NCBI GenBank assembly: GCA_021325375.1
Contig: JAJPHG010000042.1
Location: 62,001-126,000, forward strand
DNA: 64,000 nt
Direction: 5' to 3'
DNA from: Alphaproteobacteria bacterium
GTDB taxonomy: Bacteria > Pseudomonadota > Alphaproteobacteria > Micropepsales > Micropepsaceae
This document shows, one piece after another, positions 59,112-64,000 of this stretch. The notes below the pieces were generated by a model. It was not told where the DNA came from. It saw nothing but the letters and a program-made list of their open reading frames with translations, and did not search any database. Position 1 is the first letter of the stretch. The number at the start of each line of letters is the position of its first letter. The translations under genes were made by a program, and so were the position numbers.

Positions 59112-59921
59112 TCAGCGCCCCGTGAAGCTCGGCGCGCGCTTCTCGATGTAATGCGCGATGCCTTCCTTGAAGTCTTCGGATTCGAAGCTCGCGGGCATGT
59201 CGGCATCGGCGGCGGTGATCGCCTGCGCCAGCGTCTGGAACTGCGCGTTCCACAGCTCGCGCTTCATCTCGCGCATCGAGCGCGGCGAGACCTCGCGCGC
59301 CAGCATGTCGGCATAGGCCGCGACCTCCTGCGCAAACGTCGCCTGCGGGAAGACGCGGTTGACGAGGCCGAGCTCCTTGGCTTCCAAGGCGCTCACCCGG
59401 CGCGCGGAGAACATCAGATCGGCCGCGTTGGCGATGCCGACGAGCCTGGGCAGGAGCCAGGAGATGCCGTGCTCCGCCACCAATCCGCGGCGCGAGAACG
59501 CGGTCGTGAACACCGCCGCGTCCGACGCGAAACGCATGTCGGCGTAGAGCGCGATGATCAGGCCGAGCCCGGCGCAGGGCCCGTTGATCGCCGCGATGAT
59601 GGGTTTGGGAACCGAGGGAAAATAGGAATAGGTCTTGCGGAAATCTTCCGGCGCGTTCGGATCGAACGGCTCGTCGCCGCGCGCCTCGCGGCTGCCGCCC
59701 TGGATCTGCTGGAGATGGTCCATGTCGGCGCCGGCACAGAAGCCGCGGCCCGCGCCGGTGAGAACGATGACGCGCACGCTCTCGTCGGCGCAGGCCTCGC
59801 GCATCGCCTGCTTGACCTCGTGATGCATCGTGCCGGTCCAGGCGTTCAGCCGGTCCGGACGATTGAGCGTGACCGTGGCGACGCCGCCCTCGACGCCGTA
59901 TAGGATATGCTTGTGAACCAT
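59112..59921 (-). CDS. Enoyl-CoA hydratase/isomerase family protein
   Basis: 269 residues, ATG 59921 with GGAGGG in front. Motifs: VTLNRPDRLNAWTGTMHHEV, VIVLTGAGRGFCAGADMDHL, AAINGPCAGLGLIIALYADM, and FSRRGLVAEHGISWLLPRLV carrying the catalytic Glu. A sequence insert (GGSREARGDEPFDPNAPEDF) before the second strand is typical of 260-290-residue members. First gene of the pair. Confidence 0.92.
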   Translation of the reverse strand: MVHKHILYGVEGGVATVTLNRPDRLNAWTGTMHHEVKQAMREACADESVRVIVLTGAGRGFCAGADMDHLQQIQGGSREARGDEPFDPNAPEDFRKTYSYFPSVPKPIIAAINGPCAGLGLIIALYADMRFASDAAVFTTAFSRRGLVAEHGISWLLPRLVGIANAADLMFSARRVSALEAKELGLVNRVFPQATFAQEVAAYADMLAREVSPRSMREMKRELWNAQFQTLAQAITAADADMPASFESEDFKEGIAHYIEKRAPSFTGR

Positions 59922-60173
59922 GGGTCCCTCCGATTGCGAGCCGGCGCGATCCTAGCGCCGCGGGCCGCGCTTGCCGAAGCGGATTTAATGTCCCCAGGGG
60001 ATTTGGTTGCGCCGGAAACGCAACGGCGCGTAACCTTTTGTAAAGTAACCGAGACCTTACCACCCGGTATAAGCCTGTATCCATGTGTATCAACGCGGAA
60101 CGGAATCGAGCGGCTGGACACGTATAAGAAACGGGTCGACAGTGAAGCGTCGTAAGGGTTGAGGCCGCGCGCG

Positions 60174-61247
60174 GTGAATTCCTCCAAGGCTCTGGAACGG
60201 GACTTGCGCGAGGCCGATTCGGCCAGGAAAGATTTCACGGTTCTTTCGGGAATGCCGCTGCAGCAGCTCGACATCGCCCTCGCCCGCCGCGTGCTGGAAA
60301 CGGCTCCGACGGTGATCTATGTCTATGACCTGCGCCGCGAGACGAGCGTGTTCCAGAACCGGCGCTTCGGCGAGCTTCTCGGCCATCCGCCGCCGCACGA
60401 CGCGCGCGTCAGCGAGTGGACGGCGCATATCCATCCCGACGACGCCAAGGCTTTCCCCGAGCATCGCGAGCGTCTGCGCGCGATCCGGCCGGGCGAGACG
60501 CTGTCGTGGGAATTCCGCATGCGCGACGCGGCGGGCGCCTGGCGCTGGTTCCTGAGCCGCGACACGCTGCTCGCCGTCGGCGAGGACGGCAAGCCGCAGC
60601 TCATCGCCGGCAGCGCCTCGGAGATCACCGAGCAGAAGCAGGCCGAGCAGCACAAGGAGCTGCTCGCCGACGAGATGCGCCACCGCGCGCGCAACCTTGT
60701 CGCCATCGTCCAGGCCATCGCCCGCATGTCGCGGCCCAAGGGTCAGCCCGAGGCCAACAAATATATCGACGTGTTCATGGGCCGGCTGATGACGCTGCTC
60801 AACACCGGCGGCATCGTGCTGTCCTCGACCGCGCGCACCGCCGATCTGCGCGCGGTCCTGGAGACGACGCTCACGGCGTTCGGAAGCGACGACATCCGCT
60901 CCCGGATCTCCATCGGCGGCCCCGACGTCGTGCTTTCGGAGCACACCGCAGGCGGGCTGGCGCTGGCATTCCACGAGCTTGCGACCAACGCGATCAAATA
61001 TGGCGCGCTGAGCTCGGAAACCGGCCGGATCTCGATCGCCTGGTCGCTCACGCAAGGCGCGCAAGGCCAGGCTTTCGTGATGCACTGGTCGGAATCGGGC
61101 GGGCCGCCGGTCAGGCCGCCGGCACAGGAAGGCTTCGGCGGCGCGGTGATCCGCCAGAGCATCGCGCGCGAGCGCAGCCCGAAAATCCAGCTGGACTATC
61201 TGCCCGAGGGCCTGTCCTGCCGGTTCGAATTCATGAAAGCGGATTGA
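60174..61247 (+). CDS. HWE-family sensor histidine kinase with PAS domain
   Basis: 357 residues from GTG 60174, with GAGG nine bases before; ATG 60252 is an alternative. A PAS domain spans about 30-150 (VIYVYDLRRETSVFQNRRFG, WEFRMRDAAGAWRWFLSRDT). The kinase has the HWE/HisKA_2 H-box DEMRHRARNLVAIVQAIARM, N-box HELATNAIKYGALSSETGRI, and the WxE motif in VMHWSESGGPP. No membrane segment or receiver. The position before phyR suggests it feeds the general stress response, as PhyK/HWE kinases do elsewhere. Confidence 0.9.
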   Translation: MNSSKALERDLREADSARKDFTVLSGMPLQQLDIALARRVLETAPTVIYVYDLRRETSVFQNRRFGELLGHPPPHDARVSEWTAHIHPDDAKAFPEHRERLRAIRPGETLSWEFRMRDAAGAWRWFLSRDTLLAVGEDGKPQLIAGSASEITEQKQAEQHKELLADEMRHRARNLVAIVQAIARMSRPKGQPEANKYIDVFMGRLMTLLNTGGIVLSSTARTADLRAVLETTLTAFGSDDIRSRISIGGPDVVLSEHTAGGLALAFHELATNAIKYGALSSETGRISIAWSLTQGAQGQAFVMHWSESGGPPVRPPAQEGFGGAVIRQSIARERSPKIQLDYLPEGLSCRFEFMKAD

Positions 61248-61364
61248 AAAGCGCGAGCGGGACCCCGAACAGCTTTTGAGATCGGGGGGGACCGCGATGC
61301 CATTGCGAAATCCCGCTCGCCGGACAGGAACGCGGCGGAACCGGATCGGTTCCGCCGGAACCCC

Positions 61365-61541
61365 TCAGACGGGCGGCGCGCGGCCGCGCAGCGCGCCCGA
61401 CAGCGCGCTGATCAGGAACAGGATCAGGAAGGCGAACAGCAGGATCTTGGCGATCCCCGCGGCCAGCCCCGCGAGCCCGAAGAATCCCAGGAACCCCGCG
61501 ATCAGGGCCAGGATCAGGAAGGTCAATGCCCAACTCAGCAT
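61365..61541 (-). CDS. DUF1328-family small membrane protein
   Basis: 58 residues from ATG 61541, almost entirely two membrane helices (LSWALTFLILALIAGFLGFF and LFAFLILFLISALSGALRGR). This is the YtjA/DUF1328 pattern, stress-induced proteins of unknown function. An EcfG-type promoter at 61573-61597 reads into it, divergent from the one for phyR. Confidence 0.9.
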   Translation of the reverse strand: MLSWALTFLILALIAGFLGFFGLAGLAAGIAKILLFAFLILFLISALSGALRGRAPPV

Positions 61542-61572
61542 GGTGTTTTGGTCCTCGGCTTTCGCAAGCAAG

Positions 61573-61597
61573 AACCCGGCTTAGGAGCAAAAGTTCC
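61573..61597 (-). promoter_or_regulatory. EcfG-type promoter of the DUF1328 gene
   Basis: On the minus strand GGAAC (61597-61593), 16 bases, GGTT (61576-61573). Matches the general-stress sigma factor consensus GGAAC-N16/17-cGTT. Confidence 0.75.
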
Positions 61598-61610
61598 CAC
61601 GCCGCGCCAG

Positions 61611-61635
61611 GGAACCAACGGGCCGTCCCCACGTT
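61611..61635 (+). promoter_or_regulatory. EcfG-type promoter of phyR
   Basis: GGAAC (61611-61615), 16 bases, CGTT (61632-61635), 33 bases before ATG 61668. Indicates positive feedback on the response regulator. Confidence 0.8.
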
Positions 61636-61667
61636 TATCCTCGGCTAAGGAAGAAGGGGAGGACTGC

Positions 61668-62501
61668 ATGTCCATGACATCAACCGTCGGGCCTTACCTG
61701 CCCTATCTGCGCCGCTACGCCCGCTCGCTCACCGGCTCGCAGGCAAGCGGCGACGCCTATGTGCGCGCGCTGCTGGAGGCGATGCTGGAGGGCAATGTGA
61801 CGCTCAGGCAGGATATCCCGCCCAGGATCGCGCTCTACCGCCTGTTCCACGAATTCTGGTCGGCCTCGAGCCCGCGCGCGCTCGACGCCGACGGCGCCGG
61901 CGACCTCTCCGCGGTCGAGCAGCGCCTGCAGGCGCTGCAGCCGAGCAAGCGCGAGGCGCTGCTGCTCACCGCCGTGGAAGGCTTCTTCGTGCACGAGGCC
62001 GCCATCATCCTCGACCTGCGCACCGATGAGGTCGAGGACGCGATCGGGGCGACGTTGCGCGCGATCGACCGCGACCTGACGTCGCGCATCCTCATCGTCG
62101 AGGACGAGATGATCATCGCGCTCGACCTCGAGAACCTGGTGACCGAGCTCGGCCACACCGTCGTCGGCATCGCCACGACCCGCCAAGAGGCGGTGCGCCT
62201 CGCCAAGGAGCACGAGCCGGACCTCGTGCTCTGCGATATCCAGCTCGCCGACGGAAGCTCGGGCGTGGATGCGGCGACCGACATCCTGCATTCCACGAGC
62301 ATCCCGGTCATTTTCATCACCGCGTTCCCGGAATGCCTGCTCACCGGCGAGCGGCTGGAGCCCACCTATCTCATCGCCAAGCCGTTCCTGCGCGACACGG
62401 TGAAGGCCACGATCGGCCAGGCTCTGTTCTTCCACAAGCCGACGATCCCTCACGCCGCCAATGCCGACGGCAAGGAACGGGAAGCTCACGCCAGCGCGTG
62501 A
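61668..62501 (+). CDS. phyR: PhyR-type anti-anti-sigma response regulator
   Basis: 277 residues from ATG 61668, with AGGGGAGG upstream. Residues 1-140 are a sigma-like domain (YLPYLRRYARSLTGSQASGD, SKREALLLTAVEGFFVHEAA) and 147-265 a receiver (RILIVEDEMIIALDLENLVT, with the phosphorylated Asp in DLVLCDIQLADGSSGVDA and Lys in LIAKPFLRDTV). When phosphorylated it binds the anti-sigma factor NepR and frees sigma EcfG. NepR and EcfG genes are normally adjacent but are not seen in this window. Confidence 0.95.
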   Translation: MSMTSTVGPYLPYLRRYARSLTGSQASGDAYVRALLEAMLEGNVTLRQDIPPRIALYRLFHEFWSASSPRALDADGAGDLSAVEQRLQALQPSKREALLLTAVEGFFVHEAAIILDLRTDEVEDAIGATLRAIDRDLTSRILIVEDEMIIALDLENLVTELGHTVVGIATTRQEAVRLAKEHEPDLVLCDIQLADGSSGVDAATDILHSTSIPVIFITAFPECLLTGERLEPTYLIAKPFLRDTVKATIGQALFFHKPTIPHAANADGKEREAHASA

Positions 62502-62522
62502 AGTCCTCTTGGATTGAAACAG

Positions 62523-62552
62523 CACGCCCGGCCAAAACCGGGCGTGTTTTTT
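62523..62552 (+). terminator. Rho-independent terminator after phyR
   Basis: CACGCCCGG-CCAAAA-CCGGGCGTG followed by TTTTTT, 22 bases after the phyR stop. Strong intrinsic terminator. Confidence 0.85.
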
Positions 62553-62556
62553 ATTT

Positions 62557-62751
62557 CCTCTCCCCTTGTGGGAGAGGACGCAAAATCTTGCGCTTAACGG
62601 AGCGCAGCGCAGTTAAGCGCAAGATTTTGCTGGTGAGGGGTGAGTTCTTCGCTCAACCAAACTCACCCCTCACCTGAAAAATCAAGGGCTTGGTCTTCGC
62701 TTCGCTCAGCCCAAACCCATGATTTTTCTTCCTCTCCCACAAGGGGAGAGG
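62557..62751. repeat. Family F inverted-repeat doublet, copy 3 (long form)
   Basis: CCTCTCCCCTTGTGGGAGAG and CTCTCCCACAAGGGGAGAGG at the ends enclose AATCTTGCGCTTAAC / GTTAAGCGCAAGATT and TGGTGAGGGGTGAGTT / AACTCACCCCTCACC. About 195 bases, no coding capacity. Confidence 0.9.
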
Positions 62752-62769
62752 AACAAGATCCCCCAAACG

Positions 62770-62798
62770 AAAAGGAGCGCCGCAAGCGCGGCGCTCCT
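62770..62798 (-). terminator. Rho-independent terminator of the CsbD gene
   Basis: On the minus strand AGGAGCGCCGC-GCTT-GCGGCGCTCCT ending in TTT, 20 bases after the CsbD stop. Confidence 0.7.
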
Positions 62799-62818
62799 AT
62801 CGTCAGACGAAACGCAGA

Positions 62819-63004
62819 TCAGTGCTGGTTGGCCGCGTCGCGCACGGCGTCTTTCGCGCCGCCGACGGCGTTTTCCATCTTGCCTTTAAGCTTGTCGGCC
62901 TTGCCTTCGGCCTGGAGCTTGGCGTCGCCGGTCACTTTGCCGGCCGCGTCCTTCACGGCACCCTTCGCCTGATCGGCGACACCCTTGATGCGGTCTTTGT
63001 CCAT
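62819..63004 (-). CDS. CsbD-family stress protein
   Basis: 61 residues. DKDRIKGVADQAKGAVKDAA GKVTGDAKLQAEGKADKLKG is the characteristic hydrophilic, Lys/Ala/Gly-rich CsbD pattern with repeated G-x-A-D/K units, ending in DAVRDAANQH. In several bacteria such genes are controlled by the general stress sigma factor. An EcfG-type promoter at 63035-63059 supports the same here. Confidence 0.93.
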   Translation of the reverse strand: MDKDRIKGVADQAKGAVKDAAGKVTGDAKLQAEGKADKLKGKMENAVGGAKDAVRDAANQH

Positions 63005-63034
63005 GACGTGATCCTTTTTGCTGTGGACCTAGAT

Positions 63035-63059
63035 AACGTCTTGTCCCGCAACGGGTTCC
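63035..63059 (-). promoter_or_regulatory. EcfG-type promoter of the CsbD gene
   Basis: Minus strand GGAAC (63059-63055), 16 bases, CGTT (63038-63035), 31 bases before the ATG at 63004. Confidence 0.8.
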
Positions 63060-63065
63060 GCAGGC

Positions 63066-64000
63066 TCACACCTTGAGCACGCGGCGCAATTGTTCGATGT
63101 CGAACGGTTTCATCAGATGCGCGAAGCGCGCGAGCACGCCGCCATCGTGCTCCGAGGAATAGCCGCTGACGATGACGATCTTGAGATCCGGCCTGAGCAG
63201 CGTTGCCTGCGCCACGAGATCCTGCCCGCTCATCCCGGGAAGCCCCAGATCGGTGAGCATGATCGCGATGGTCGGATCGCCTTGAAGCACCGACAGCGCC
63301 TCGTTGCCGTCACCCGCCTCGGCAACCGCGAAGCCGAGCTGCTCGACCATTTCCACCGTCGTCATGCGGATGAGCGCCAGGTCCTCGACGATCAGAACCT
63401 TGCGCGGCGCCTTCGCCGCTTTCGGCCGGCCTGCGAGCATCGCGCGCAGCTTGCGCGCCAGATCCTCGCGCCGGTAGGGCTTGCTCAGCAGAAGCGCGTC
63501 GGCGTCGAGCTTGCCGTTGTGCACGATGGCGTTCTGCGTGTAGCCCGAGGTGTAGAGCACCAGGAGCCCGGGCTGCATCTCCTGCGCGCGGCGCGCGAGC
63601 TCCCGCGCGCCGATCGGCCCCGGCATGATGACATCGGTGAACAGCACGTCGACCGCGACGCCGCTGCCCAGGATCGCGAGCGCCTGCTCGCCGTTCTCGG
63701 CCTTGAGCACCTCGTAGCCCAGCTCGGTCAGCGACTCGACCGCGGCGGCGCGCACCGCGGCGTCGTCCTCGACGACGAGGATGCGCTCATGGCCGCCTTC
63801 GACGGGGCCGGTGGCGACGGGGCCGGTGCCCTCCTCGGGCTTGCGCGTGCGCGGCAGATAGAGCTTGACCGTCGTGCCCTGGCCGATCTCGCTGTAGATC
63901 TTGATGTGGCCGCCCGACTGCTTGACGAAGCCGTAGACCTGGCTGAGGCCGAGACCCGTGCCGCGGCCTTCGGGCTTGGTCGTGAAGAACGGCTCGAAGG
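63066..64000 (-). CDS. Hybrid sensor histidine kinase with two C-terminal receivers (5' end outside window)
   Basis: The visible 311 codons contain the end of the ATPase domain (KPEGRGTGLGLSQVYGFVKQ SGGHIKIYSE) and two receivers: RILVVEDDAAVRAAAVESLT with phospho-acceptor in DVLFTDVIMPGPIGARELAR, and KVLIVEDLALIRMTTVEMVE with LTDLGLPGMSGQDLV. Both lysines (LLLSKPYRRED and HLMKPFDIEQ) are present, so both can be phosphorylated. Sensor region is out of view. The stop lies seven bases from the CsbD promoter. Confidence 0.92.
   Translation of the reverse strand, partial: FEPFFTTKPEGRGTGLGLSQVYGFVKQSGGHIKIYSEIGQGTTVKLYLPRTRKPEEGTGPVATGPVEGGHERILVVEDDAAVRAAAVESLTELGYEVLKAENGEQALAILGSGVAVDVLFTDVIMPGPIGARELARRAQEMQPGLLVLYTSGYTQNAIVHNGKLDADALLLSKPYRREDLARKLRAMLAGRPKAAKAPRKVLIVEDLALIRMTTVEMVEQLGFAVAEAGDGNEALSVLQGDPTIAIMLTDLGLPGMSGQDLVAQATLLRPDLKIVIVSGYSSEHDGGVLARFAHLMKPFDIEQLRRVLKV

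Noticed and set aside
61327..61351. GGAAC-N16-GGTT match on the + strand after the HWE kinase gene
   Set aside because: It lies in a perfect 10-base-arm hairpin (61334-61356) between convergent genes and leads to no + strand gene for 300 bases; the match arises from the GGAACC palindrome.

Overview
The window is GC-rich, gene-dense bacterial chromosome, most likely from an alphaproteobacterium. The reasons are a PhyR-type sigma-like/receiver regulator with GGAAC-N16-cGTT (EcfG-type) promoters, an HWE-family histidine kinase, a fused CysN-CysC enzyme, an ArsR-methyltransferase/metF/metH operon, and abundant extragenic palindromes. The genus cannot be fixed from the sequence alone. I see no rRNA, tRNA, CRISPR array, prophage or classical IS element.

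Layout. 1-2513: end of a VOC protein, a Tat-exported SRPBCC protein that appears to start at ACG, two tandem GNAT acetyltransferases and an AT-richer two-gene cassette. 2530-9403: acyl-CoA dehydrogenase, then a 2-oxoacid:ferredoxin oxidoreductase locus (FAD/Fe-S GltD-like subunit, KorA, KorB) with a small sulfotransferase gene between korA and korB. 9469-10798: a secreted orphan RHS-core protein and a linked exported protein. 10914-16970: SDR/2OG-oxygenase/VOC operon, EpmA divergent from EF-P, small membrane and secreted proteins, dienelactone hydrolase and a DusB-like enzyme. 17099-20581: a membrane-protein pair, aldehyde dehydrogenase, a basic small protein and an HU-like protein.

20639-39091 is a surface-glycan region: hexapeptide acyltransferase, three glycosyltransferase genes (one with membrane insertions, one a half-GT4/GT9 fusion), a Gfo/Idh sugar dehydrogenase, a 951-residue SLBB export protein, a DUF6165 protein, a BNR-propeller protein and a second sulfotransferase. 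A multicopper oxidase, a pentapeptide-repeat protein and a secreted HExxxE protein are interspersed. 39139-39988 is a toxin-antitoxin-like pair whose DUF4258 gene is frameshifted, with two palindromic operators. 40026-45161: a TPR/GT-D-like protein and the sulfate-activation genes cysD and cysNC, which would make PAPS for the sulfotransferases. 45192-46663: MlaC and MlaA. 46744-52288: ArsR-methyltransferase, metF and metH, probably controlled by a palindrome in front of the first gene. 52550-59921: small proteins, a 5-oxoprolinase-type HyuA-HyuB fusion, a TerB/DnaJ protein and two enoyl-CoA hydratases. 60174-64000: general stress block (HWE kinase, DUF1328 protein, PhyR, CsbD protein, hybrid sensor kinase).

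The most striking structure is not a gene: at least six families of 70-200 bp inverted-repeat doublets sit between genes, sometimes nested in each other. One family flanks a DUF559 (Vsr-like) endonuclease gene in inverted orientation and also occurs 7 kb away as a compact 153 bp doublet without the gene. That arrangement resembles an autonomous element with a MITE/REPIN derivative and is the best candidate for an undescribed system here.
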